Shown: positions 27,355 to 36,547 of the stretch, piece by piece
Position numbering within the stretch: the first letter of the stretch is position 1
Layout of the letters: each line of letters opens with the position of its first letter
NCBI GenBank assembly: GCA_000721375.1
Contig: JOGW01000007.1
Span: forward strand, 1-64,000
Source: Streptomyces sp. NRRL B-3428
GTDB lineage: Bacteria; Actinomycetota; Actinomycetes; Streptomycetales; Streptomycetaceae
Direction of reading: 5' to 3'
DNA: 64,000 nt
Program-made: the position numbers and the translations under genes
Notes under the pieces: model-generated
Told to the model about the DNA's origin: nothing
Seen by the model: only the letters and a program-made list of their open reading frames with translations
The model's database searches: none

Positions 27355-28704
27355 TCAGGACCCCTCGGGCAAGCGATGGCGCTGCGGGACGAGTTGCGCC
27401 GCGACCAGGGCGACGACCGCCGCGACCACGATGATCGGCATCTGATTGTGGGCGTCCTGGCCGACCAGCAGGACGGTCAGGACGGCGCTGCTCAGTGGCA
27501 GTCCCGTGACGACGGCGCTGCCCGCGGCCATACCGAGGCACAGGGCAGGGGTGGTGCCGAGGCCGGGTAGTCCCGAGCAGGCGATGCCGACGGCGGCGCC
27601 GAGCAGGATCGCAGGGAAGATCGGGCCACCGCGCAGGCTGCCCAGACACAGGCTCCACGCGAGGCCCTTGAAGACGAACAGCGCGATGAGCGCGAGCACG
27701 GACCAGTTGTGCGGATCGGCGGCGAGCGCGCCGAGCGCCGACTGCCCCGAGAGCGCGGCCTCCTCCGGGGAACGGCCGGTGATCACCGCGTACAGCATCA
27801 GCAGGACGCCGGCGCCGAGCGCGCACAGGACGATCCGCTGGGCGGTGTTGCGGGCGATCCAGCGTTCGGCGAGAAAGCCGAGCCCGCGCAGATAGGTCAC
27901 GGCCACCCCGATCACCACGGCGATCGGCACGACCCACAGGAAGTCGCCCGCGTCGGGGGTCATGTCCGGCGGCACCTTCGGCAGCGACAGGGCGCCGATG
28001 GACAGACCCGTCCAGTCGCCGAAGCCGGTGAAGACCAGGGCGCCGGTGGCGCTGGCGATCAGGCAGGGCAGCAGGAGCATGACGAGCTGGGCGCCGCCGA
28101 TTCCGGCGCCTTCGACCACGAGCACGGCGGCCACGATCGGCCCGCCGAAGATGCTGGAGATCGCCGCGGTGGAGCCGGCGGTCGCGAGCAGCATGGGGGC
28201 CTTGGCCGCCGCGGGGCCCTGCTCGGCCTGCTGCTTCATCGCTCGTACGGCCAGCAGCGCAAGCCCGCCGCCGATCGCCATGAGCGGCGCCTCGGGGCCG
28301 AGGACCACACCGAGAGGCAGGGCGGCGAGGGCCGCGAGGACCACGCTCGGCAGTTCCGCCGGACCGATCGGGGCGCCGCCGCCGAGGCCGTGCACGGGAA
28401 CGTGCCCGCCGTGGCCGCGCATCCGCGTGATGACCGGCGCGAGGATCAGACCGGCGAGCAGCAGCGTGGGCACGGGCCACCACCACGGCGCCCGGTCGAA
28501 ACCGAGACCCTCGGGGAGCTTCTCCCAGACCAGATGCTGGAGTTCGTGCTCGGCGGTCAGGAAGAAGAAGCAGGCGAGAGCGACGGGTACGCCGATCAGG
28601 GCGCAGAGCAGCAGGAGTTTGAGATAGCCCGGGCTGAGCAGCGTGCTGCGCAGCAGGGCCGGTCCCGTATCCGGTGAAGGGCTCTGTTCCTGAGTGCCGG
28701 CCAA
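27355..28704 (-). CDS. CLC-family chloride channel/transporter
   Basis: A 449-residue polytopic protein with about 10-11 hydrophobic segments. LGVVLGPEAPLMAIGGGLAL matches the CLC filter motif GxExP, SIFGGPIVAAVLVVEG the next re-entrant segment, and LRGGPIFPAILLGAAVGIAC the GxFxP-like motif. The usual N-terminal selectivity serine motif GSGIP is replaced by GLGGGAPIG. The translation start is probably TTG 28704, eight bases after GGGAG. It should move chloride or another anion across the plasma membrane. The gene lies downstream of the SHOCT protein gene. Confidence 0.85.
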   Translation of the reverse strand: MAGTQEQSPSPDTGPALLRSTLLSPGYLKLLLLCALIGVPVALACFFFLTAEHELQHLVWEKLPEGLGFDRAPWWWPVPTLLLAGLILAPVITRMRGHGGHVPVHGLGGGAPIGPAELPSVVLAALAALPLGVVLGPEAPLMAIGGGLALLAVRAMKQQAEQGPAAAKAPMLLATAGSTAAISSIFGGPIVAAVLVVEGAGIGGAQLVMLLLPCLIASATGALVFTGFGDWTGLSIGALSLPKVPPDMTPDAGDFLWVVPIAVVIGVAVTYLRGLGFLAERWIARNTAQRIVLCALGAGVLLMLYAVITGRSPEEAALSGQSALGALAADPHNWSVLALIALFVFKGLAWSLCLGSLRGGPIFPAILLGAAVGIACSGLPGLGTTPALCLGMAAGSAVVTGLPLSSAVLTVLLVGQDAHNQMPIIVVAAVVALVAAQLVPQRHRLPEGS

Positions 28705-28750
28705 GGTGTCGCTCCCGCCTGATCAGTTCGTGCTGCCGGTCGGACGCGGC

Positions 28751-29164
28751 TCAGGCGAGGAACTTCTCCTTGGCCTTGGCGAACTCCTCCTCGGTGAGCG
28801 CGCCGCTCTCCTTGAGCCGGGCCAGCTTGGCGAGTTCGTCTGCCTTGGACGGACCGGCGGCGGCGCCGTCGCTGCCCGCGGCCTCGCGTACGTAGTCCTT
28901 GAAGGCGGCCTCGGCCTTCTTGGCCTGGGCGGCGTCCCTCTCACCCATCGAGCGGCCGCGGGCGATCACGTACACGAAGACGCCGAGGAAGGGCAGCAGG
29001 ATCGTGAAGATCAGCCAGCCGGCCTTGGCCCAGCCGCTGAGGGAGTCGTCGCGGATGATGTCGCCGATGACCTTGAAGAGCAGGAAGAACCAGAGCACCC
29101 AGAAGAACAGCAGGAGCATGGTCCAGAACAGGTTGAGCAGGGGGTAGTCGGCAGCGATCGTCAT
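28751..29164 (-). CDS. SHOCT-domain membrane protein
   Basis: A 137-residue protein. Two hydrophobic segments (FWTMLLLFFWVLWFFLLFKV; AGWLIFTILLPFLGVFVYVI) form a PLDc_N-like hairpin, followed by a charged linker and a C-terminal SHOCT motif (DELAKLARLKESGALTEEEF then AKAKEKFLA). SHOCT is a short oligomerisation helix pair often found on membrane proteins. ATG 29164 overlaps the upstream stop in an ATGA, so the gene is coupled to the 438-residue membrane protein before it. Confidence 0.88.
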   Translation of the reverse strand: MTIAADYPLLNLFWTMLLLFFWVLWFFLLFKVIGDIIRDDSLSGWAKAGWLIFTILLPFLGVFVYVIARGRSMGERDAAQAKKAEAAFKDYVREAAGSDGAAAGPSKADELAKLARLKESGALTEEEFAKAKEKFLA

Positions 29165-30477
29165 GATGTCTTCTCCTTGGTGGGGGACGGTGCGGCGAGG
29201 AAGTCCACGACGGCCAGCGCGCACAGGAGCGCGAGCGCCAGGCCCCCGACGACCCAGCCCGTCGGGTAGCTCCAGAGCAGATAGGTGAGGACGGCCGCCG
29301 CGATCAGGACCCAGAAGATCCACTTGCGGTGGGCGGCCACCCAGGGCCCGACCGGGCCGAGGTTCATCCCGGCGCGGTCGGCGGTGGCGCGTACGGCGCC
29401 GATGCCCGAGGACCACAGATTCCGTACGAGGGCGGCCCGGCGGCCCGTACCGGTGAGCCAGACGGCGAGTGCCACGACGACGCCGAGCACGACGGCCATA
29501 CGGACGGTCGTGCGCAGGAAGTGGGTCAGCGCGTCGTACACCGCACCCGCGGCGGGCTGCGATACGTCCTGCGGCAGGGCGTCCAGGTAGATCGGCCGGA
29601 AGACGGTCAGAGCGACGCCGAGCAGGGCGACCGCGGCGGCCACGCAGAGTGCGGCGGTCACGACGGCTCTGCGGCGGTTGCGGGCGAGCAGGACACCGCC
29701 GGCGATGAGGAGCAGGGCGAGTACGGGCAGCCAGTTACCGGCCAGCTGGAGCAGCCGGAACCCGGTGCGGGCCTTGGTGATGTCCTCGGACTTGGCGACG
29801 GGGAAGTCGGTGTGGACCTCGGGGATCTGCTCGGCGATCGTGAGCCCGGAGTCGACGAGGCGCTCCTTGACCTGTTCGACCACCGGACCGAGATCCAGGG
29901 TGACCTGGCCGTCGTCGAGTTTCACCGCGCCGCCGCCGTCTCCCGTGAGGGCCTTGTTCATGGTGGCGTGGGCCTTGCGGTTGAGCTCGGTCCACAGCTG
30001 CCCGAAGGCGTCGGACCCGACGACGTCCAGCGCCTTGTCGTTGACGAAGCTGCGCACGGCGCCGTCGAGGGAGTCCCCGAGCTTGCCCAACGCCTTCTCC
30101 AGGAGCGGGCGTTCATCGCTCGCGGCGGAGGAGAGCAGGGCGTTCAGGTCGATGTGGTCCATGGCCGCGTCGGTCACGCGGGCGGCGACGGCCTGCTGGA
30201 CATCGGGGTCGGAGGCGAGCGGCTCGACCGTGTCGACATAGCGGTCGGTGTCGCCGATGACGCCGGAGGCCCAGGCGGCCACCACGCTCAGCGGGGCGAG
30301 CAGACAGCCGAGGGTGATGAGGACGGCCGCGAGGAGGGAGCGGCCCGTGCGGCGCGGGCGCGGCGCGGGCTGCTCGGCCTCGAGCGCGGCGACGCGGGCA
30401 CGCAGACGCGCGAGCTCCCGCGCGTCGTCCGCGCCCGGTTCCGCCATGCCGTCCGCCACGTCGGCCACGTCGGCCAC
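29161..30477 (-). CDS. conserved integral membrane protein
   Basis: A 438-residue protein. An N-terminal coiled-coil (ELARLRARVAALEAEQ) precedes membrane segment 1 (SLLAAVLITLGCLLAPLSVV). An extracytoplasmic domain of about 190 residues follows (DTDRYVDTVEPLASDPDVQQ), then four or five further membrane segments toward the C-terminus. The family is widespread in Streptomyces and has no known function. It heads an overlapping pair with the SHOCT protein. Its promoter region is shared with the divergent rhamnogalacturonan lyase and holds a 15-base tandem repeat. Confidence 0.82.
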   Translation of the reverse strand: MADVADVADGMAEPGADDARELARLRARVAALEAEQPAPRPRRTGRSLLAAVLITLGCLLAPLSVVAAWASGVIGDTDRYVDTVEPLASDPDVQQAVAARVTDAAMDHIDLNALLSSAASDERPLLEKALGKLGDSLDGAVRSFVNDKALDVVGSDAFGQLWTELNRKAHATMNKALTGDGGGAVKLDDGQVTLDLGPVVEQVKERLVDSGLTIAEQIPEVHTDFPVAKSEDITKARTGFRLLQLAGNWLPVLALLLIAGGVLLARNRRRAVVTAALCVAAAVALLGVALTVFRPIYLDALPQDVSQPAAGAVYDALTHFLRTTVRMAVVLGVVVALAVWLTGTGRRAALVRNLWSSGIGAVRATADRAGMNLGPVGPWVAAHRKWIFWVLIAAAVLTYLLWSYPTGWVVGGLALALLCALAVVDFLAAPSPTKEKTS

Positions 30478-30586
30478 CTCCAGGTCGTATCGCTCAGCGA
30501 AACCCGTGGGGTGGGTGGGGGCGATCGGCGCAGGGCCATTCGGGTGAATGCGGACGGTGCGCGGATGAGGCCTCGGGAGGAGGGGG

Positions 30587-30691
30587 TGGGAGTGAAGGGA
30601 GCGGGATGGGAGGGACCGGGATGGGAGGGAGCAGGATGGGAGGGAGCGGGAGTGAAAGGGGTGGGAGTGAAAGGGGTGGGAGTGGAGGGGA
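30587..30691. repeat. seven tandem 15-base repeats
   Basis: Seven consecutive units of exactly 15 bases vary between CGGGATGGGAGGGAG and TGGGAGTGAAAGGGG. All are purine-only or nearly so on the plus strand. They fill the divergent promoter region and abut the motif at 30692. Because the period is a multiple of three, frames stay open and give pentapeptide repeats, but these are not believed to be coding. Confidence 0.9.
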
Positions 30692-30706
30692 CCGGCAACC
30701 TTCGGG
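30692..30706 (+). promoter_or_regulatory. CGGCAACCTT-CGG motif before PL11 gene
   Basis: CCGGCAACCTTCGGG lies 53 bases before the rhamnogalacturonan lyase ATG. Near-identical sequences precede the lyases at 34105 and 48958 on their coding strands, suggesting a common regulator. Confidence 0.45.
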
Positions 30707-30758
30707 TGGGGCGTGGCGACCTCAAGGAGTCAGACGTCGTCCACCCGTGAGGTCTCCG

Positions 30759-32735
30759 ATGTTGCAGATCGCCCCACGCACGCGCCGCCACCCCCGCCCC
30801 CACCCCCACCGCCATCGCCGTCCCGGGCGTCTGCTCGCCGTGCTGACGGTGGCCGCCATGCTCGGTGGAGCGGGCACCTTCGCGGCGGACCGGTTCGCCG
30901 CCGCCGAGGACCAGGCCGCCGCCGCAGCGGACCGGCTCTCCACCTCCGTCGACAGCGCGGCCGAAGCCCTCGCCACCGCACGCGTCGCCGAGCGGCTCGA
31001 CCGTGGGCTTGTCGCCGTGCCCGCGTCCGGCGGTGTGCTCGTCACCTGGCGGATGCTCGGCGACGATCCGGCCGGGGTGTCCTTCCGGCTGTATCGCGAC
31101 GGCGCGCTCGTCGAGGAGACGACGAAGACCAACTTCCTCGACACCGCGGGCGGCGCGAACTCCGCGTACGAGATACGAGCGGTCGTCGGCGGGGCCGAGA
31201 AGCCGGGTGGGAAGGCCGGCGTCTGGGGCGCGGGCCGGCTCGACATCCCGCTGCAGAAGCCCGCGGGCGGCACCACCCGCGACGGGGTGGCCTACACCTA
31301 CTCCGCCAACGACGCCTCGGCCGCCGACCTGGACGGCGACGGACAGTACGAACTGGTCCTGAAGTGGGCGCCGTCCAACGCGACCGACGTCGCCAACTCC
31401 GGTACCTGCACGGGTCCGACGGTCTACGACGCGTACGAACTCAGCGGTGAGCGGCTGTGGCGGATCAACCTCGGGACGAATGTCCGCAGCGGTTCGCACT
31501 ACGACTCGTTCCAGGTCTACGACTACGACGGGGACGGCAGGGCCGAGATGGCCGTGCGGACCTCGGACGGGTCCAAGGACAGTGCGGGCACGGTCATCGG
31601 GAGCGCCACCGCGTCCCATCTGGCCGACAACTGCGCGGTGTTGAGCGGGCCCGAGTATCTATCGGTCTTCAACGGCCAGACCGGCAAGGTCATGGACTCG
31701 GAGACCTTCCAGCCCGCGCGCGGCGCGGTCTCCGACTGGGGTGACACCTGGGGCAACCGCGAGGGGCGGCTGCTCTCCGCCACCGCGTATCTGAACGGTT
31801 CCAAGCCCAGCATGATCTTCAGCCGCGGTATCTACGAGCGGATCGCGATCGCCGCGTACGACTGGAACGGCACGCAGATCACCCGCCGCTGGACCTTCGA
31901 CACCAACAGCTCCACCAACTACGGCAAGGGCTACGACCAGCAGGGCAATCACAACCTCGCCGTCGCCGATGTGGACGGCGACGGCAAGGACGAGATCATG
32001 TACGGCGCCATGGCCGTGGACGACAACGGCAGCGGGCTGTGGACCACGAAGCTGGGGCACGGGGACGCGCTGCACGTCGGTGACCTCGATCCGTCGCGCC
32101 CCGGGCTCGAGTCCTTCAACGTGCATGAGCACACCGACTCCGCGTACGGCTACGAGATGCATGACGCGCGTACCGGCGAAATCCTGTGGGGCGCCAAGAC
32201 CGGTACGGACGTCGGGCGCGGGATCTGCGCGGATCTGACGTCCGCGCACTCCGGGGCGGAGTGCTGGTCGAGCGGTGGCGGTCTTTACACGGCCAAGGGC
32301 ACGAAGATCAGCGACGCCGTTCCCGGGTTCGGCGGCGGGCCCTCGTACAACTCCGCGATCTGGTGGGACGGCGATCCGCAGCGTGAGCTGCTCGACCACC
32401 GCTGGTCGGGGACGGCCGGCTCAGGCTACGGGCAGATCCTCAAGTACGACGGCGACAGCGAGTTGACCCGTATCTGGGCCGACACCGACGCCCGCTCCAA
32501 CAACTGGACCAAGGGCAACCCTGCGCTGAGCGCGGATCTGCTCGGTGACTGGCGCGAGGAGATGATCTGGCGGAACGCGGATTCGACGGCGCTGCGGCTC
32601 TACACGACCCCGTATCCGACCGAGTACCGGCTGCCGACGCTGATGCACGACCCCGTGTACCGGCTCGGGGTGGCCTGGCAGAACACCGGCTACAACCAGC
32701 CGCCGCAGGTGAGTTACTACCTCGGCAGCAAGTAG
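30759..32735 (+). CDS. secreted rhamnogalacturonan lyase (PL11)
   Basis: A 658-residue exported enzyme. An Arg/His-rich start and hydrophobic core (RLLAVLTVAAMLGGAGTFAA) form the signal peptide. The catalytic region is an eight-bladed propeller with Ca-binding repeats (SAADLDGDGQYELVLKW; DYDGDGRAEMAVRTSDG; VADVDGDGKDEIMYGA), as in YesW/YesX. It cleaves the rhamnose-galacturonate backbone of rhamnogalacturonan I. ATG 30759 follows GTGAGG; upstream in-frame codons run through the tandem repeats and are rejected. It is divergent from the membrane protein gene and is the left end of the pectin locus. Confidence 0.93.
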   Translation: MLQIAPRTRRHPRPHPHRHRRPGRLLAVLTVAAMLGGAGTFAADRFAAAEDQAAAAADRLSTSVDSAAEALATARVAERLDRGLVAVPASGGVLVTWRMLGDDPAGVSFRLYRDGALVEETTKTNFLDTAGGANSAYEIRAVVGGAEKPGGKAGVWGAGRLDIPLQKPAGGTTRDGVAYTYSANDASAADLDGDGQYELVLKWAPSNATDVANSGTCTGPTVYDAYELSGERLWRINLGTNVRSGSHYDSFQVYDYDGDGRAEMAVRTSDGSKDSAGTVIGSATASHLADNCAVLSGPEYLSVFNGQTGKVMDSETFQPARGAVSDWGDTWGNREGRLLSATAYLNGSKPSMIFSRGIYERIAIAAYDWNGTQITRRWTFDTNSSTNYGKGYDQQGNHNLAVADVDGDGKDEIMYGAMAVDDNGSGLWTTKLGHGDALHVGDLDPSRPGLESFNVHEHTDSAYGYEMHDARTGEILWGAKTGTDVGRGICADLTSAHSGAECWSSGGGLYTAKGTKISDAVPGFGGGPSYNSAIWWDGDPQRELLDHRWSGTAGSGYGQILKYDGDSELTRIWADTDARSNNWTKGNPALSADLLGDWREEMIWRNADSTALRLYTTPYPTEYRLPTLMHDPVYRLGVAWQNTGYNQPPQVSYYLGSK

Positions 32736-32845
32736 GGCATGGATGAGAGAGAGCGAGGCGGCGGCACTGACGGGGAGGTCGAGTGCCGCCGCCTCGCGGC
32801 TGTGTGGGAGTAAGCAGCTATGTGGGAGCAAGAGGGCGTGGGCCG

Positions 32846-34105
32846 CTACTTGGCGTACAGGAGCGTGCCGAAGCCGAGCTGGTCGAAACCGCCGCTGTTC
32901 GGCCCGTAGTCACCGCCGCCGCCCTCCGCGCGGCCCTTCTCGGCGATGGCCGTGATGTACGGGACGGAGAGCCTGCGCCGGCGCGCGTAGTGGAAGTGCA
33001 GCTGGTCCCAGACCGGGCGGGCCTGACCGCGGGCCACGTCGGAGATCACGGTGTGCTCGCGGTGGGCGCAGTTCTGGCCGGTGCCCCAGCTGTACTTGGT
33101 GAAGGGGACGTCCTGGCCGAGGTTGTACCTGGCCACGTACTGGGCGGCCTTCATGAAGCGGTTGTCGTCATAGCCGTAGAGGTCGTCACCCTGGTTCCAG
33201 GCCATCTCGCAGATCGCGCCGAGCTGGCCCATGCCCATCATGGTGTGGCCCTGGTCGCGGCCGGACTCCTGCCACTGGGCGAGGCTGTGCCCCTCGAAGT
33301 CGTCGTAGACGAAGGGGATGGCCTTGGCGAACGCGCCGTTGCCGTCGCCCGTCTTCAGATACGTGACGGCCTGGTCGTAGAGCGCCGCGTCGTCGCAGAA
33401 GATGCCGATGGCCATGATCGAGGCGAGGGTGCAAAGGTCCCAGTTCGCCCAGTAGTTGGTGATGCAGGCATCGTTGTGGCCGGCCAGGAACTGCTGGTTG
33501 AGGGGCAGGAAGGCGGTCTTGAGCATGTTCTGGAAGCGGGCGAGCTCGAAGCCGGGGTAGTCGCGCACCAGCTCGGCGGCGTTGGCGAACTGCCAGCCGT
33601 AGATACCGGCCGCCAGGAAGCGGTCCGCGTTGCCGGTGACCGAAGTGAGGCTTGCGGACCAGGCGTTGAGGATGTCGCGGGCCCGGTCACCGTGTTCACG
33701 GGAGCCGGCGATCTTCCAGCGCAGGCCGTTCTGGTAGGCGGCGTGGATGTCGCGGTAGAGCTGCACATAGTTCTGCCCGGTGCCGCCGCGGACCACGGTG
33801 GCGACCGGGCGCGGGGTCCAGGTGGACTGGGCGTACGGGTTGGCGGTCAGCCGCTGCCAGCCGCTCAGCCAGGGGTCGGCGCCGGCGGCGACCTTGACCT
33901 TGGCGCGGTTGAGTTCGCCGTACGCGTTCATCAGGCCCGGGTGCGAGAAGGTGCGGGCGGCCGGTACGGCCGCGGCGCCGGCCCGCGGTCCGCTGCCGAT
34001 GACGGCCGCGCTACCGGCGGCCGCTCCGGCGACGGTGAGGCCCGCGGCGGTGCGCAGCAGGGTGCGGCGGGACAGGCCCACTCTGTGGGAGTTGTGGCGG
34101 GGCAT
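32846..34105 (-). CDS. Tat-exported alginate lyase-fold polysaccharide lyase
   Basis: A 419-residue secreted enzyme. GLSRRTLLRTAAGLTVAGAA is a twin-arginine signal. The helical (alpha/alpha)-barrel domain follows, with NYWANWDLCTLASIMAIGIF (Asn/His-region of the alginate lyase family), QWQESGRDQGHTMMGMGQLG and HFHYARRRRLSVPYI. Related proteins include alginate lyases and PL38-type glucuronan lyases. In this pectin locus a uronic-acid polymer is the likely substrate, but specificity is not readable. ATG 34105 precedes the Tat motif directly. A CGGCAACCTTTCG motif lies about 130 bases upstream. Confidence 0.85.
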   Translation of the reverse strand: MPRHNSHRVGLSRRTLLRTAAGLTVAGAAAGSAAVIGSGPRAGAAAVPAARTFSHPGLMNAYGELNRAKVKVAAGADPWLSGWQRLTANPYAQSTWTPRPVATVVRGGTGQNYVQLYRDIHAAYQNGLRWKIAGSREHGDRARDILNAWSASLTSVTGNADRFLAAGIYGWQFANAAELVRDYPGFELARFQNMLKTAFLPLNQQFLAGHNDACITNYWANWDLCTLASIMAIGIFCDDAALYDQAVTYLKTGDGNGAFAKAIPFVYDDFEGHSLAQWQESGRDQGHTMMGMGQLGAICEMAWNQGDDLYGYDDNRFMKAAQYVARYNLGQDVPFTKYSWGTGQNCAHREHTVISDVARGQARPVWDQLHFHYARRRRLSVPYITAIAEKGRAEGGGGDYGPNSGGFDQLGFGTLLYAK

Positions 34106-34210
34106 GTGGAGGGGCTCCTGTGGGGGGAACGGGGGCGGAAACGGGATGGACCGGACGGATCGGAGTGCTCTCGCGTCCCAGCGAGAGTGCATGGATCCGT
34201 CCGGCCACCT

Positions 34211-34242
34211 GAACGTTGCCGCCGGCCGGCGAAAGGTTGCCG
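34211..34242 (-). promoter_or_regulatory. two GGCAAC(C/G)TT-CG motifs before the alginate-type lyase
   Basis: On the minus strand CCGGCAACCTTTCGCCGG (34228-34244) and GGCAACGTTC (34211-34220) lie in tandem upstream of the 34105 start. The first nearly matches sites at 30692 and 49013. Confidence 0.45.
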
Positions 34243-34267
34243 GGTCAGCAGGAGCGACTGGCCCGGG

Positions 34268-35578
34268 TCAGCAGATCTTCCCGGCGCCCGCCTTCGCGGC
34301 GAGCAGCGGAGCAAGGGCCCGCGGATCGTTGACCTTCGTGCGCAGCACGGGCGTCCAGCCGGCATCCGACTGCAGCTGCTCACCGGGAATCTCCGCGTTG
34401 TGCACGGCGATCAGATCGGTCTCCGTACCGTTCACGTAGTTGCCCGTGGCCGTCAGCGGGGCCTCGCTCCACTTCTTGAGGATGCGGCCCGCGCTCACGC
34501 CGTCCGGCAGCGTGAAGGAGTTCTTCTCCGCGTACAGGCGGGACTCCTTGCCGACGCCGAAGCTGTAGACGTACAACTGGCCGGACTTGACCTGGAAGTG
34601 GTTGTTGTAGGCGTCGACCTGGCCGAAGCGGACGCGCGGTGCGCGCTCGACGATCCCGGTGAAGCGGTTGTGGTGCAGGGTGACCTTCAGCTTGCCCGCG
34701 TCGCTCGCGGTCGCGCTGTCGCTGTTGCCGATCATCAAGGTCTTGTCGTGGTCCTCGAAGGAGTTCCAGGACGCGGTGACGAAGTTCGCGCCGCGCACGA
34801 TGTCCAGTTCGCCGTCGTGCTGCTGGTAGATCTCCCCGTAATACGAGGGGAGCGAGCTGTCGGGGTAGCGGCCGTCGGTGAACGTGTTGTGGTCGACCCA
34901 GACATGCGTGGAGTTGTAGACCACCATCGCGTCGTACTCGGAGTTCCAGGCGCCCGTCGCACCATCCGTGGGGTCCCACTGCGGGAAGCAGTCGAGGGGG
35001 CTCTCGACGGTGAGATTGCGGATGATGACGTTGTCCGCGTCCTTGATCTGGAGGCTGCCGCCGGTGATTCCGGCGTTCCTGCCGAGGCCGATGATCGTGG
35101 TGTTGGAGGGGACGAAGGCCTTGATGGCGGCGTTCTGAGCGGTGGCGGATGCGGCGCGCAGGTCTTCCTGCGGACCGCTGACGGGGGTGTCGAGGCCCCA
35201 GACCGCGGGGTCGTAGTCGGCGAGGTACTGCGCGAAGTCATAGCCCTCGGCCTCGAAGGCCTCGCAGCCGTTCGCGGTGGCGTTCAGGGTGCCGCGGACC
35301 TTGATGATCTTCGGCTCGGTGCCGCCCGCGGCGAGGGCGGTGCGCAGCTCCTCCCAGGTCTCGACCGTGTACACGTGCTCGGGGGCGGCCTTCGAGCCTC
35401 CGGTGGTACCGGCCCCCTCGGAAGCCCAGCCGTCGCCGGCGGGGAGGGTCTGGCGAGCGGTGTCCCCGGCGGACTTGGCGTGAGCGGGGGCGGTGAGCCC
35501 GAGGGTCATGGCGGTGGCGGTGGCGGTGATGAGCAGGGCAGCGCGTCTGGCGGTACGGGGCATGGCTGTACGGGGCAT
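34268..35578 (-). CDS. secreted pectate lyase (PL1)
   Basis: A 436-residue exported parallel beta-helix enzyme. The signal peptide is ARRAALLITATATAMTLGLT with AHA. IIGLGRNAGITGGSLQIKDA then NVIIRNLTVESPLDC, YDAMVVYNSTHVWVDHNTFT and VTLHHNRFTGIVERAPRVRF are family landmarks. The last includes the catalytic Arg region RAPRVRFG and calcium-binding Asp residues sit in DHNTFTDG. It cleaves polygalacturonate by beta-elimination. AAGGAG lies 7 bases before ATG 35578. It starts 14 bases after the stop of the acetylesterase gene, so the two form an operon. Confidence 0.94.
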   Translation of the reverse strand: MPRTAMPRTARRAALLITATATAMTLGLTAPAHAKSAGDTARQTLPAGDGWASEGAGTTGGSKAAPEHVYTVETWEELRTALAAGGTEPKIIKVRGTLNATANGCEAFEAEGYDFAQYLADYDPAVWGLDTPVSGPQEDLRAASATAQNAAIKAFVPSNTTIIGLGRNAGITGGSLQIKDADNVIIRNLTVESPLDCFPQWDPTDGATGAWNSEYDAMVVYNSTHVWVDHNTFTDGRYPDSSLPSYYGEIYQQHDGELDIVRGANFVTASWNSFEDHDKTLMIGNSDSATASDAGKLKVTLHHNRFTGIVERAPRVRFGQVDAYNNHFQVKSGQLYVYSFGVGKESRLYAEKNSFTLPDGVSAGRILKKWSEAPLTATGNYVNGTETDLIAVHNAEIPGEQLQSDAGWTPVLRTKVNDPRALAPLLAAKAGAGKIC

Positions 35579-35592
35579 GGCGGGGCTCCTTG

Positions 35593-36396
35593 TCAGGTCG
35601 TCGGCGCGGTGGGCCAGGTGATCCACGAGGCGGGGATCTCGTCGTCCAGGCGGCGCAGATCACGCGGGGCGAGCACGCGCGTGCGCAGGAGTTCGTCGGC
35701 GACGAGGCGGGCCACCTCGATCGCACCGAGCGGGCTGAAGTGGGTGTTGTCCTGCTTCTCGGCCGCCCAGTTGAAGTACGCCTTGCTCGGCTCGGGGCCG
35801 AGCTTGTGCCACAGCTCCAGGGACAGCGCCTGGAGGTCGAGTACGGGCACGTCCAGCTCGGCGGCCAACTCCCGCATGGCCGCCGGATATTCACCATGCG
35901 TCGGTACGGCACGGCCCTCGGCGTCAAAGCGCCGCCGCTCCACCGAGGTGGCGAACACGGGCCGCGCCCCGGCCTCGCGCGCGCCCTCCACGTAAAGCCG
36001 CAGGTAGTCCTGGTACGTGGACCACGGCTCGGTGTACCGGACGGGATCGGTGGCCTTCTCGTCATTGTGCGCGAACTGGACGAGCAGCAGATCGCCCGGC
36101 GCGATGGCGGAGAGGATCGCGTCGAGCCGCCCCTCGTCGGCGAAGCTCTTCGAACTGCGGCCGTTCATCGCATGGTTGGCGACCCGCACCCCCCGGTGCC
36201 CCCGGTGCAGGAAGAAGGGGAGCGCCATCCCCCACCCGGTCTCGGGTGCGGCGTCGGCGTACTTCTGGGCGGCGGTGGAGTCACCGGCGATGTAGAGGGT
36301 GCGCGGCCTCGGCGTGCGAGCGGAGGCCGATCCGGCACTGGCGGCGACGGCGACGGCCGCCAGCACACCGGTCCCGGCGAAATGTCTACGGGACAT
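35593..36396 (-). CDS. secreted rhamnogalacturonan acetylesterase (SGNH, CE12-like)
   Basis: A 267-residue SGNH hydrolase. A short Tat-like signal (MSRRHFAGTGVLAAVAVAAS) leads to block I IAGDSTAAQKYADAA (Ser nucleophile), block II HAMNGRSSKSF (Gly), block III VQFAHNDEK (Asn) and block V QDNTHFSPLGA (Asp/His). This set is that of rhamnogalacturonan acetylesterases, which remove acetyl groups from the galacturonate backbone. ATG 36396 is used. A GTG two codons upstream with GTGAGG before it could be the true start. It forms an operon with the downstream PL1 lyase. Confidence 0.9.
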   Translation of the reverse strand: MSRRHFAGTGVLAAVAVAASAGSASARTPRPRTLYIAGDSTAAQKYADAAPETGWGMALPFFLHRGHRGVRVANHAMNGRSSKSFADEGRLDAILSAIAPGDLLLVQFAHNDEKATDPVRYTEPWSTYQDYLRLYVEGAREAGARPVFATSVERRRFDAEGRAVPTHGEYPAAMRELAAELDVPVLDLQALSLELWHKLGPEPSKAYFNWAAEKQDNTHFSPLGAIEVARLVADELLRTRVLAPRDLRRLDDEIPASWITWPTAPTT

Positions 36397-36547
36397 CGAC
36401 ACGACGTTGTGCCTCACTTTCACGTCAGGGAGTACCAACAGGGGCGCGGGGAACTGCGCGCCCAGCCGAATCCGGCCCGCGGCCGACATCACGCGGGAAC
36501 CGCGGAAGGGGCGGGCCGAACCCGAACGGCCCGCCCGCCCCCAACGG

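Noticed and set aside
32783..35995. A very long plus-strand open frame (1070 codons) over the pectinase genes
   Set aside because: It is the complement of several well-supported minus-strand genes. Its Val/Gly/Arg-rich translation is the usual GC-rich antisense artefact.
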